Source: CAZNQW01 sp964575225
Lineage (GTDB): Bacteria > Chloroflexota > Anaerolineae > JAAYZQ01
DNA length: 61,391 nt
Reading direction: 5' to 3'
Assembly (NCBI GenBank): GCA_964575225.1
Contig: CAZNQW010000001.1
Coordinates: 1-61,391 of the forward strand
Part shown: positions 25,562 to 33,489 of the stretch, piece by piece
How positions within the stretch are numbered: position 1 is the stretch's first letter
Layout: each line of letters starts with the position of its first letter
Made by a program: the position numbers and the translations under genes
The notes under the pieces: model-generated
What the model saw: the letters and a program-made list of their open reading frames with translations, nothing else
Databases searched by the model: none
Told to the model about the DNA's origin: nothing

Positions 25562-25599
25562 TGGGAAGAAACAAGCACCATCCGGGCGATGGTGCTTGT
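25562..25599 (-). terminator. Intrinsic terminator after tRNA-Glu
   Basis: A 12-bp perfect stem ACAAGCACCATC/GATGGTGCTTGT with a 5-base loop, followed on the minus strand by TTCTTC. Confidence 0.8.
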
Positions 25600-25612
25600 C
25601 GTGTCTGGCTTC

Positions 25613-25688
25613 TGGTAGCGGATACGGGATTCGAACCCGTGTCTCTGCCTTGAGAGGGCAGTATCCTAGGCCCCTAGACGAATCCGCC
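25613..25688 (-). tRNA. tRNA-Glu (CUC), CCA encoded
   Basis: Acceptor GGCGGAT/ATCCGCT with a G-U first pair, anticodon loop CTCTCAA between CTGCC and GGCAG, T-loop TTCGAAT. Unlike the four-tRNA operon, the 3' CCA is encoded (25615-25613). Confidence 0.92.
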
Positions 25689-25702
25689 TGGCAGATGGCG
25701 CT

Positions 25703-25731
25703 ATTGTACCAACGGCCCCCAGAATTGTCAA
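25703..25731 (-). promoter_or_regulatory. Promoter of tRNA-Glu
   Basis: TTGACA (25731-25726) and TACAAT (25708-25703), 17 bases apart on the minus strand. Confidence 0.8.
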
Positions 25732-25755
25732 ATCAACCCAGCCCTGGGGCTGACT

Positions 25756-25795
25756 AAAAAAGCCCACCCCGGCCAAATGTATGGCCGGGGCGGGC
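25756..25795 (-). terminator. Strong intrinsic terminator
   Basis: A 13-bp stem (one G-U pair), GCCCGCCCCGGCC with GGCCGGGGTGGGC on the minus strand, followed by TTTTTT. It would end transcription from the pentapeptide-repeat gene upstream. Confidence 0.9.
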
Positions 25796-26049
25796 ATTGG
25801 AGGGGGGGACCAGTTTGGCGAGCACGCGGGGGAGAAGGGCCCAGCCAAACGGATTGTTGTACACCATCCGATCCATCGGCTCTTGGAGTGACAGCCCATT
25901 TCCCTGCCTGCTCGGGTTGGCTGTATTTTACCAAGAGAACCTTACCAAAAATATTACGACCGCTGACAGGGCTCATCGGTCCAGGTGTACGGTGCGAACG
26001 GGGGCCCCCAGGGTATGGAAACGAGGCCCATCAGGGGCGCTCGAGGCTC
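25796..26049. other. Intergenic region without a recognised gene
   Basis: Together with the flanking tRNA promoter and terminator this is a 361-base gap between tRNA-Glu and the pentapeptide-repeat gene. A minus-strand frame of 40 codons (25876-25754) opens MDRMVYNNPFGW, but it reads through the terminator hairpin and its stop lies beyond the T-tract, so I do not call it a gene. Confidence 0.4.
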
Positions 26050-26427
26050 TCATTCGTGTTGGATTCCGTTGGGTAGAATCGCGCCCTTCAGAGAGCGGAC
26101 GCGAGCGAGTGCCTGGGCGTGAACAATGGCGCCTTCCAAATTCGCGCCGTCCAGGGTGGCATTGTCCAGCCGAGTCCAACGCAGGTACACCCCCCGGAGG
26201 TTGGCGCCCGACAGATCGGCTCCCGAGAGATCGGCCATGCTCAAGTCGACCGTCTCGAGAATGGCTCGGGACAAATTGGCGTCGCTCAGGTTGGCCCAGG
26301 TCAGATTGGATTCACTCAAATTGGCAGACTGAAGGTCGGCCCGGCGGAGATCGGCCTTGATCAAGGTGCTCCGCCGAAAATCCCGTTCTCCCCGATTATA
26401 TCGTACGATCAGATCCTGCGCGTTCAT
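26050..26427 (-). CDS. Pentapeptide-repeat protein
   Basis: A 125-residue protein with about 14 tandem A(D/N)Lxx repeats from residue 20 to about 105 (ADLRRADLQSANLSESNL and similar), which fold as a right-handed quadrilateral beta-helix. The N-terminal 18 residues (AQDLIVRYNRGERDFRR) form a typical capping helix. Such proteins have many roles, including DNA-gyrase protection by DNA mimicry, but this one is short and a function cannot be read off. The ATG at 26427 has only a weak ribosome-binding site; starts at 26445 and 26508 are alternatives. Confidence 0.8.
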   Translation of the reverse strand: MNAQDLIVRYNRGERDFRRSTLIKADLRRADLQSANLSESNLTWANLSDANLSRAILETVDLSMADLSGADLSGANLRGVYLRWTRLDNATLDGANLEGAIVHAQALARVRSLKGAILPNGIQHE

Positions 26428-26587
26428 GCCCAAGCCCCATTGCATTGTGTGGCCCATCCTATCTTGTCTGTGGCCATCCTCCGTGATGGTTGGATGATTC
26501 TTCACCATTCATATTCTAACATGGGGATGTTACAGGGCATATTACACTTTTCTCTACCAGTTTTGGGTAGGAAAACGAGCGCGAGGG

Positions 26588-29446
26588 TTATGGGGTCTCG
26601 ACCGTGACGGCGGTATCCAAAAGAATCGGTTCGCCCAGCCGCTGGCCGGTGGGAGGGTCATAGAACCCGACTTTAAGCCGATATGGGCCCGCGGCCATGC
26701 CAAGCGGGAGTGGGAGTTGATGGGGGTCGGTCACAAATTCGCCCGGCAGCCAGCCCAGAGTGGGCAGCGGATCGAGAGTCGATCCGGGCGTCTTGTCGTC
26801 CTGCGTGACGATGCTTCCTGCGCCGTCGAGCAGGTGGACAAAGACCTGGTAATTTCGGTCGGGGGTTTCCAGTGCATGCCAATGGAGCGTTATCTCCAAC
26901 GACGACCCGGGCGCGTGCCCGTGGGCAGGCAAATCGTAACCTACCAGCTCGACCGAGGAGGCGAAGCGGGCCCTTTGGCTTTTCTCAGGGGTGGTTGCCT
27001 CCATGCGGTGCGCCCGACTCGCCACCTCAACCGGCATCAGCGTCAGGGATGTTTGGCCCTGTTTTTCGTCTACGAGAGCACCGTCGGCCGCCCGCACCAG
27101 GCTGAGCGCCAGGTCGTAGCGGCCAGGCGCTACGGTTGCCGGGATATACAAAGTGTGGGGATCCCGCACCAGCTCGCCAGCTTTCCACCAGGCCGTGGGA
27201 TAGACGCCCGCCACCGGTTTTTCTGTCAAGGAAGCCTGTGCGACGCCTGCGGCATCCAGAAGCTGGAGGCTCGGCAGCCAGTCCTCTTCCGGATCGGTCA
27301 GGGCTTGCCAGAAAAGCTCCACCTCGACCGCCTCGCCCGGGACGACGGAAGAGCCGGAGCCAGAATAGCCGAGGAGGCGGAGGCGCCCGCCCCAATCGGC
27401 TGGGCGCTTGTAGTCGAACTCTAACGCCTCTACCGGAGGCCAGGTGCTCGGTCGCACCACCTGAACGGTCCCCAGAACCATTTCGCCGCCGCTGCCCCCC
27501 GGAAACGTCACAGGCAACACCTGGACATCGTCGGCGCGATAGACGCGCAGGGTCACCTGATACTCGCCCGGCGGTGTGCCGGCGGGGATCAGGAGCCCGT
27601 ATCGGTCGGGAAGGGCCTGGTGCGGCAGCCACTGGGCAAAGCTGCTGCTGCCGCCGCCCGGGGCGCTGTCGCGCTGTGCCCACACCCGCCCGGCGCCGTC
27701 TGTCAGGCGGAGGCCCACCTGGAAGGGGTCGGGGGGCGTCTCGTCCAGCCGCCACCACAGCTCGATGGGCACGACGCCCCACCCCGCCTGTCGCTCGCCT
27801 GCCCCCAGGGCTGCGTTCTCCAGGGTGAGCCAGCTTCCGAACTCTGCGGTCACATCCTGGGGCTGGGTCTGCCCGGCGACATAGAGCGAGAGGACGGTGT
27901 GGGTCCCAGACCACTCGCTCAGGGCCGGGTAGGCTTGCTCGGTGAGACGGGTCGCGATGGGGGTTTCCAAAACCCGGCCCATGGCCTGGTGGGCCGGGAA
28001 CCAGATCCTGTCGTGCTCCCTCAGCAGCCGATTCAAGTCCGCCGCCATGATCGCCGGATCGTCGGCCCAGATCTGACGCTCTTGGGGCACTACCTCGCGA
28101 GGGGTCAGCACCAGGGCGGGTCGGCGGGCGTCGGGTAGGTAGGCCTGGAAATAGCCCACCTGCCAGGGATGGACGCAGAGGATGGCGTCGGTGGGTTGGG
28201 CCAGAGCGCCCACCCGTTTGGCCACCGGGCGGTAATCGTCGTCAGAATAGCGGGGTGTGGTGTAAAAGGCCACCAGAGAGACGATCGCTGCCAGCACCAG
28301 GGTTGCCCCGGCCAACCAGTGCCGACGACGCCCCAGGACCTGCATCCCGGCGACGAACAAGAGCAGGTACGCGGGTAGGGTCAGGAGCAAAAGCCGCTCG
28401 CCGCGGAGCGGGGTAAAGGGCAGTAGCTGATTCAGGACAAAGCCACACAGTAGGGTGCACAGAAAAACGATCAGGAGAAGGACCGTCACCCTGCCGAGAT
28501 GGACAGGTGCGCCCGGCAAAGACGGGCGTTGCCTGCGCCGCACCCCCAGCCCAACCAGCGCTGTCAGGAGGAGTAGCAAAGGCAGCAAGCCCAGCCACCA
28601 GACGTCGGTCAGCGGCCCTTCGGCGTGTCCCCAGCCTAGCGCCGCCAGATGCCGCCCGATATAGGTCGCCAGGCCCATGGGTGCATCGCCTTCGACGCCC
28701 ACCTTGAACTGGACGTAGGTGAGCAGCTTGCCCCCAGCGTACCACAACCACGGCACAAAGAGGGCGAGCACGGCAACCTGGGCCGCCAGCCAGCGGGCGA
28801 GGTTGCGGAGGGAGCGCCCCGCGCCCCACCAGCGCACCAGCATCATGAGGTTCAGGCCCAGCAGTAGAAAAGCGGCATAGTATTGGGTGTACAACGCGGC
28901 AGCCGCCGCCAATACATAGCCCCCCCAGATCGGCCCTTGCCCATTGGTCTGGTCGGGCTGCCAGCGGAGGGCAAAATAGAGAGCCGCCAGCCCCAGCAGC
29001 GTGACCAGGCCGTACATGCGCACTTCTTGGGAATAGTAGATGTGGAAGGGGGAAATGGCCAGGAAAAAGGCGGCCAGCAGACCTCCCCGCTCGCCCATCA
29101 GGCGCCGGCCGGTGGCGTACACCACGGGCACGGTCAGGGTGCCGATCAGGACCGACAGCAGCCGGACTGCCACCACGCCCGCTCCCCAGGCGCCCAGCCA
29201 GAGGTGGAGTCCCACGTAATAGAGGGGAGGGTGGATGTCGACGGCCGTCAACTCGAGCAGGGTGCGGAGGTCGGTCGTGGCGAAATAGAGGCTCCAGCCC
29301 TCATCCCACCACAGGGGCTGAAAGGTAAGGCCCACACACCGCAGCCCCAGCGCGAGCAGGACCAACGCCCATACGATCCTCTGCCTCGGGTCGACAGAGG
29401 GCGCTCGCCAGGTGGCCTTGGAAGGAGGCGGATTGGTCGCGTGCAT
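26588..29446 (-). CDS. Glycosyltransferase family 39-like membrane protein with beta-sandwich repeats
   Basis: A 952-residue protein. Residues about 25-400 carry some ten transmembrane helices with the WWDEGWS motif (D48, E49) in the first outer loop, the catalytic acidic pair of PMT/ArnT-type GT-C enzymes, and SQEVRMYG further on. They use polyprenyl-phosphate sugars on the outer membrane face. Residues about 520-950 are extracytoplasmic and hold two similar beta-sandwich repeats, each opening with LLGY/LVGYD and containing a V.PG..(V/L).(V/I).L.W core. The acceptor is unknown. It stands alone between repeats and the pentapeptide gene. Confidence 0.85.
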   Translation of the reverse strand: MHATNPPPSKATWRAPSVDPRQRIVWALVLLALGLRCVGLTFQPLWWDEGWSLYFATTDLRTLLELTAVDIHPPLYYVGLHLWLGAWGAGVVAVRLLSVLIGTLTVPVVYATGRRLMGERGGLLAAFFLAISPFHIYYSQEVRMYGLVTLLGLAALYFALRWQPDQTNGQGPIWGGYVLAAAAALYTQYYAAFLLLGLNLMMLVRWWGAGRSLRNLARWLAAQVAVLALFVPWLWYAGGKLLTYVQFKVGVEGDAPMGLATYIGRHLAALGWGHAEGPLTDVWWLGLLPLLLLLTALVGLGVRRRQRPSLPGAPVHLGRVTVLLLIVFLCTLLCGFVLNQLLPFTPLRGERLLLLTLPAYLLLFVAGMQVLGRRRHWLAGATLVLAAIVSLVAFYTTPRYSDDDYRPVAKRVGALAQPTDAILCVHPWQVGYFQAYLPDARRPALVLTPREVVPQERQIWADDPAIMAADLNRLLREHDRIWFPAHQAMGRVLETPIATRLTEQAYPALSEWSGTHTVLSLYVAGQTQPQDVTAEFGSWLTLENAALGAGERQAGWGVVPIELWWRLDETPPDPFQVGLRLTDGAGRVWAQRDSAPGGGSSSFAQWLPHQALPDRYGLLIPAGTPPGEYQVTLRVYRADDVQVLPVTFPGGSGGEMVLGTVQVVRPSTWPPVEALEFDYKRPADWGGRLRLLGYSGSGSSVVPGEAVEVELFWQALTDPEEDWLPSLQLLDAAGVAQASLTEKPVAGVYPTAWWKAGELVRDPHTLYIPATVAPGRYDLALSLVRAADGALVDEKQGQTSLTLMPVEVASRAHRMEATTPEKSQRARFASSVELVGYDLPAHGHAPGSSLEITLHWHALETPDRNYQVFVHLLDGAGSIVTQDDKTPGSTLDPLPTLGWLPGEFVTDPHQLPLPLGMAAGPYRLKVGFYDPPTGQRLGEPILLDTAVTVETP

Positions 29447-29600
29447 GGGTCAAGTATACCACATCTCCGAGCGGGAGAAAAACGCCCCAAGCCTGCGTTC
29501 CTGGACCCCGTCAGGGGGAGGGTGTCCCGGGCCTTTCGGAGTGCGCCCCCTTTTTGGAGTGTGTGCTTGCCTCGGCAGGACGCTTGCTGCCGGAATTTCT

Positions 29601-29619
29601 GCGCAAGCAGAGCTTGCGC
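29601..29619. repeat. Dispersed 19-base palindrome, copy 2
   Basis: GCGCAAGCAGAGCTTGCGC; the exact reverse complement lies at 9496-9514. It folds into an 8-bp stem with a 3-base loop. Confidence 0.75.
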
Positions 29620-29651
29620 ACTCCAAAGGACGCGGCCAGGCACGTCGCCCC

Positions 29652-29710
29652 CGCGGAAGCGGGGGCCCATACCTTTGGATGCTGCCTACGAGTACGCAGG
29701 CGCTTCCGCG
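29652..29710. repeat. REP-like inverted repeat
   Basis: Arms CGCGGAAGCG and CGCTTCCGCG are separated by 39 bases in a stretch flanked by GGGGGC- and GGGCATGACGG-type sequence, resembling widespread bacterial interspersed repeats. Confidence 0.5.
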
Positions 29711-29849
29711 GGCATGACGGAGGCCGGCAGGCCCTACAATGGGCATCCACGATGGGGGCTGTAGAGGCGAATAGGGCACTCCGTCTGTGGGGAGCAGGGC
29801 CATCCCCCTGCGTTCTGGATGGGCAACAGGCCCCGGTCCAGTTCGCGAC

Positions 29850-30533
29850 TCAGACCTGGCGATGATAGACGGCGACCTTGTAGCCGAACTCGGTCTGACC
29901 GCTGGCTCGCACGGCATCCCCCGCCTGCTTGCCCCACAGGAACTCGAGCACGGTCACGGCCTCGTCGGCAGCCTGGAAGCGCCATACCGTATCGACCACT
30001 GTGCAGGAAAATCCCCGAGATTCAAACCAGGCCGGCCACTCCTCACACTCGGCCTCCCGCGCGGTCCACACGCTGGACAGATCGTCGCGGCCATAGTTCT
30101 GCACCACGAGCAGGTCGCCGCCCGGCCGGAGCACCCGTTCTACTTCTTGCAGGCCAGGTTCGCTGCCCGGCCCAAAAAAGTAGGACCAGGTGGCATAGGC
30201 CACGTCCACCGAGTTCTCGCCCAAGGGGATCGCTTCGACGTGGGCCGGGAGGATGGTCACGTTGGTGGCGCCGCTGGACCGCACCCGCCCGCGCAACAGC
30301 GACAGGGCCGTGAGATCGGGTTCGAGAGCATACACCTGCGACGCCAGCCGGGCATAGAGGATGGTCCGATCGCCCACCCCTGCGCCGATATCCAGAAGTT
30401 CCCGTCCGTGGATGGGGGCCAGGGCCTGCATGGCGGCCGGGATCTGCTCCTCGGGATCGATGGCCTGGGCCATCAAGGTGAATAGTTCGATCTCTTGCGG
30501 GCCCCAAAAGGGGATTACCTGCCGTTCACTCAT
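29850..30533 (-). CDS. Class I SAM-dependent methyltransferase
   Basis: A 227-residue Rossmann-fold methyltransferase with motif I LLDIGAGVGDRT (46-57), an acidic residue ending strand 2 (ALEPD), and VERVLRPGGDLLVV in the position of motif III. The N-terminus FWGPQEIELFTLMAQ is family-unspecific, and the substrate is unknown. AAAGGAAAT precedes the ATG at 30533, which overlaps the stop of the HAD gene as ATGA, so the pair is translationally coupled. The frame is open further upstream, but that is antisense to nothing homologous and is not coding. Confidence 0.85.
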   Translation of the reverse strand: MSERQVIPFWGPQEIELFTLMAQAIDPEEQIPAAMQALAPIHGRELLDIGAGVGDRTILYARLASQVYALEPDLTALSLLRGRVRSSGATNVTILPAHVEAIPLGENSVDVAYATWSYFFGPGSEPGLQEVERVLRPGGDLLVVQNYGRDDLSSVWTAREAECEEWPAWFESRGFSCTVVDTVWRFQAADEAVTVLEFLWGKQAGDAVRASGQTEFGYKVAVYHRQV

Positions 30534-31276
30534 AGGGATTTCCTTTGCGGTAAGAAGGTGAGCAGATCCGAGACCCGGTTCAGCAGCAGACAATCGGCTT
30601 CGGGAAAGATCTGGTGGGGATCCAGGAGCACAGGGGTCAGGCCTGCCCCCCGCGCACCGACGACGTCGGCCCAGTAATTGTCTCCAATGTACAGGGATTG
30701 ATGCGCTTGGGCTTCCATCTGCTCCAATGCGGCGGTAAAGATGCCCGGCTCGGGTTTCAGGATGCCCACTTCGCCCGAGGCCAGGACCAGATCGAACCGG
30801 GATCTCAATTCCAGTTCGTCCAGCAGTTCGTAAAAGTTCTCGACATGTTGCCGGTTGGTGATGAGGCCCAACTGGTAGCCCCGCCGGCGCAATTCGGCCA
30901 GGGTGTGGCACCCGTCGGCAGGGCATGTGTACCCATGTTCGAAATCGGCCAACCGAGCCATCGCCTCGGGGACCAGGCGATCCCAATCGCCGACCACCCC
31001 CACAGAATCCAGCATGTGGCGGACAAAGTGGCGCCAAAAATCCTCCTGCGACAGGCCTTCGATCCGATCGCGGATCGTCGGATCGACAAAGTACTCGTGC
31101 CGCGTGCGCCGACCTCGTTTCTCCGCCTCAGGACTCAGGGGCTGGCCGATTTCCGAGCAAAAGTCGCAGAGTACGTCAAAGCTGTCTGGTTCTTGAAAGA
31201 CAAGGGTGCCGTCAAAGTCAAAAAATACCGTTTGAACAGGCGCTTTTATCGGTGTATGTGAGTCCTGGTCAACCAT
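30530..31276 (-). CDS. HAD-family hydrolase (phosphoglycolate-phosphatase-like)
   Basis: A 248-residue HAD protein with motif I FFDFDGTLV (D20, D22), motif II LITNRQ, motif III lysine in LKPEPGIF and motif IV YIGDNYWADV. A helical cap lies between motifs I and II. Members hydrolyse small phosphate esters such as phosphoglycolate or nucleotides; which one is not evident. It lies 14 bases after the PLP-enzyme gene and overlaps the methyltransferase start. Confidence 0.88.
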   Translation of the reverse strand: MVDQDSHTPIKAPVQTVFFDFDGTLVFQEPDSFDVLCDFCSEIGQPLSPEAEKRGRRTRHEYFVDPTIRDRIEGLSQEDFWRHFVRHMLDSVGVVGDWDRLVPEAMARLADFEHGYTCPADGCHTLAELRRRGYQLGLITNRQHVENFYELLDELELRSRFDLVLASGEVGILKPEPGIFTAALEQMEAQAHQSLYIGDNYWADVVGARGAGLTPVLLDPHQIFPEADCLLLNRVSDLLTFLPQRKSL

Positions 31277-31290
31277 GCAGGTGTGTTCCT

Positions 31291-32685
31291 CTAGCCGCGC
31301 GCGGCCTTGATCAGGCGGTCGATCTCCGCGACCCGGGCTTGCTGCGCTTCCCAATAGTCCTGGTGGCGCTGGGCTTCGAGTTCCTTCAGCGTCTTGCCCT
31401 GCTGCTCGATCCAGGTATAGTATTTCAGGTTGTGCCAACGGTTTCGCGCCTCGCGCGTGGCCTCGCTGATCCAATCCAGCTTTTGTTTGTGAAAGATGCT
31501 CACCAGGCGAACCGCAGCTTCGGTCTCGTCCATGGGGCCATAGGTCTCGGTCATCTGGTCCATCACCGAGTGGTAGCGATCGATGGCGTCGGTCAAGATA
31601 GTGACGATGACATCGTCCTTGCCCAGCCCGTACCACTTGGCCGTTTTGATGGCGCCCAGGACGTTGCACACACCGCTGATGCCAAAGATCTGGGACCATT
31701 TCTGGACCTTGTCCTCGGGCAGGCCGTAGCGATCGATCATCGTCTTCCAGCCCGCCTCCTCGACCAAAAGCTGCAATCCCATCTTGCTCTCGATGTCGTC
31801 GACGCACATGATGGCGTCCATGTTCATGACGTTGTGGATCCAGGTGACGTGCTTGTCGCCAATGCCCTGGATATCGTGCCCACCATAGCCGTTCCAATAG
31901 ACCGTGGGACACTGGACCGGCTCCAAGCCGACAATCTTGTGGTCGGGCCAGACCTGCTTGAGGCGGTCGCCTGCGGCGATGGTACCGGCGCTGCCCATGG
32001 CCGACGTAAAGGCCGCGATCTTGCCATTGCCGATGCCCTGTTCCTTGAGTTCGGCCGCCAGCTCGACAATGGTGTTGCCGGTGACGTAGTAGTGAAAGCG
32101 ATAATTGCCCATCACTTCGAACTGGTTCAGGATCCGGATGCGCTCTGGATCGGCCGCCTTGAGTTCGGCGCACTTGTCATAAATTTCCTTCACATTGCTC
32201 TCACAGCCGGGGGTGAGCACCAGATCGGCGCCGTAGCCGCGTACCAGGTCAAAGCGCTCGCGGCTCATCTCCTCGGGGAGGATGACAATCGAGTCGAAAT
32301 TCATGCGGCAGCCCACCCAGGCCCCACCGATGCCATAGTTTCCTGTACTGGGCCATACCAGGCGGTGGATCGTGGGATCCACCTCGCCCGTCAGCTCCTT
32401 TTCGATGAGCACCGAATAGGTGGCGCCCACCTTGTGGCTGCCGGTGGGAAAGTCCTTGGCATAAAGGACGACGATGGGGGCCTGGACGCCCGTCAACTCG
32501 GGCGGAAGGACCTCGTATAATATCCGATTCTCGTAATCGCGCCAGCTAATATTGTACAGGTTGATGGGGTCCAGGGGATCGATCTCCATCATGTCTCGCG
32601 CTCGGGCTCTGACCTCCGGATCGATCAGCCACGGATGGTTCATCTCTTCAAAGGTTGGACCGACAATCAATTTCGATTGAGACAT
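31291..32685 (-). CDS. PLP-dependent fold-type II enzyme (threonine-synthase/cysteine-synthase superfamily)
   Basis: A 464-residue protein of the tryptophan-synthase-beta fold. The PLP lysine is K85 in TGSHKVGAT; the phosphate-binding part is TSAMGSAGTIAAGDRL and the substrate Asn loop is PSTGNYGIGGAWVG. It differs from ordinary cysteine or threonine synthases in its long N-terminus and C-terminal helix-rich tail (YYTWIEQQGKTLKELEAQ). Exact reaction unknown; annotation pipelines often call such proteins PLP-dependent subunit beta. AAGGGAG precedes the ATG at 32685, and a near-perfect promoter lies about 65 bases upstream. Confidence 0.82.
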   Translation of the reverse strand: MSQSKLIVGPTFEEMNHPWLIDPEVRARARDMMEIDPLDPINLYNISWRDYENRILYEVLPPELTGVQAPIVVLYAKDFPTGSHKVGATYSVLIEKELTGEVDPTIHRLVWPSTGNYGIGGAWVGCRMNFDSIVILPEEMSRERFDLVRGYGADLVLTPGCESNVKEIYDKCAELKAADPERIRILNQFEVMGNYRFHYYVTGNTIVELAAELKEQGIGNGKIAAFTSAMGSAGTIAAGDRLKQVWPDHKIVGLEPVQCPTVYWNGYGGHDIQGIGDKHVTWIHNVMNMDAIMCVDDIESKMGLQLLVEEAGWKTMIDRYGLPEDKVQKWSQIFGISGVCNVLGAIKTAKWYGLGKDDVIVTILTDAIDRYHSVMDQMTETYGPMDETEAAVRLVSIFHKQKLDWISEATREARNRWHNLKYYTWIEQQGKTLKELEAQRHQDYWEAQQARVAEIDRLIKAARG

Positions 32686-32744
32686 GGGCCACTCCCTTAT
32701 GGGTAACAGATTTTGCGCCTCTGGTGATTTCGACAGGCAGGGGT

Positions 32745-32773
32745 ATTGTAGCATTGGCAGGGGTGGATGTCAA
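32745..32773 (-). promoter_or_regulatory. Promoter of the PLP enzyme-HAD-methyltransferase operon
   Basis: TTGACA (32773-32768) and TACAAT (32750-32745), 17 bases apart on the minus strand. Confidence 0.8.
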
Positions 32774-32803
32774 AAGGGCATCCAACCATAGGGCCTGGCC
32801 GAT

Positions 32804-32863
32804 TTGACAGAATCTGCGATCGGACTAGACTATGACCCTGGTCAACTTTGAATACCGGTCATA
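32804..32863 (+). promoter_or_regulatory. Promoter and candidate operator of the tetR-ABC operon
   Basis: TTGACA (32804-32809) is followed after 16 bases by TAGACT (32826-32831). A perfect 7-bp inverted repeat, TATGACC (32831-32837) and GGTCATA (32857-32863), begins at the end of the -10 and would place a TetR dimer over the transcription start. Confidence 0.55.
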
Positions 32864-32874
32864 AAGAGGTCCAA

Positions 32875-33489
32875 ATGGAAGAGTCCCTGTCTCGACGGGA
32901 ACGGAAAAAAATGGAAACCCGGTCGGCCTTGATGGAAGCCGCTTTGCCCTTGTTTCGGGAAAAGGGCTACGATCAAACGACCGTGGAAGAGATTACCGAG
33001 CAGGCAGACGTGGCCAAGGCCACCTTTTTCAACTATTTTCCCTCCAAACAGGCCCTTGTGAGCGAGCTTTGGGCCTGGCGTATGGAACAATTGCACGAAA
33101 CGCTCCAGGTGGAACAGGATGCAACGGGCAGTCCCATGAGCCAGTTCAAAGAGCTTCTCCAACGCTTTCATGGAGAGATACTGAAAGATTGGCCTCTCCT
33201 TCAGCAGGTCTGGGCTGCCCAGTTGGGTCAACCCAGGTCTCCTTTCAAACATAACCGACGGCGACTGACAGGCAAACTCCCCGATCTGATCCGCAGCGCC
33301 CAGGCCTGTGGCGAGGTTCGAACCGACGTGGAACCCGAGTGGGTTAGCCATCTGATCTTGATGGCCTATCTCAGTCGCTTTGGAGCTAGCTTGCACGACC
33401 AAGGAGCGGCGCCGCCCGCGGATGACTCGGAGCGCATCGTAGACCTTTTCATGGACGGCCTGGCCGGACCCACTTGGAGGCGACTATGA
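32875..33489 (+). CDS. TetR-family transcriptional regulator
   Basis: A 204-residue regulator. Residues about 10-58 form the TetR helix-turn-helix domain (ALPLFREKGYDQTTVEEITE, then VAKATFFNYFPSKQALV), and the rest is a helical ligand-binding domain. It probably represses its own operon, which encodes two multidrug-type ABC half-transporters. GAGGT lies upstream of the ATG at 32875; a TTG at 32848 would put the start inside the possible operator. The stop overlaps the first ABC gene as ATGA. Confidence 0.9.
   Translation: MEESLSRRERKKMETRSALMEAALPLFREKGYDQTTVEEITEQADVAKATFFNYFPSKQALVSELWAWRMEQLHETLQVEQDATGSPMSQFKELLQRFHGEILKDWPLLQQVWAAQLGQPRSPFKHNRRRLTGKLPDLIRSAQACGEVRTDVEPEWVSHLILMAYLSRFGASLHDQGAAPPADDSERIVDLFMDGLAGPTWRRL

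Larger units (their letters stand above)
29447..29849. other. Intergenic region rich in inverted repeats
   Basis: About 400 bases with no credible gene. It contains the 19-base palindrome GCGCAAGCAGAGCTTGCGC (29601-29619), flanked by GGAGTGCG and GCACTCC segments, and a second inverted repeat CGCGGAAGCG/CGCTTCCGCG (29652-29661 and 29701-29710) of a kind common in bacterial intergenic repeats. Short open frames here on both strands are a by-product of high GC. Confidence 0.6.

Noticed and set aside
25754..25876. A 40-codon minus-strand frame opening MDRMVYNNPFGW
   Set aside because: It runs through the intrinsic terminator, so the mRNA would end before the stop codon, and it lacks a ribosome-binding site.
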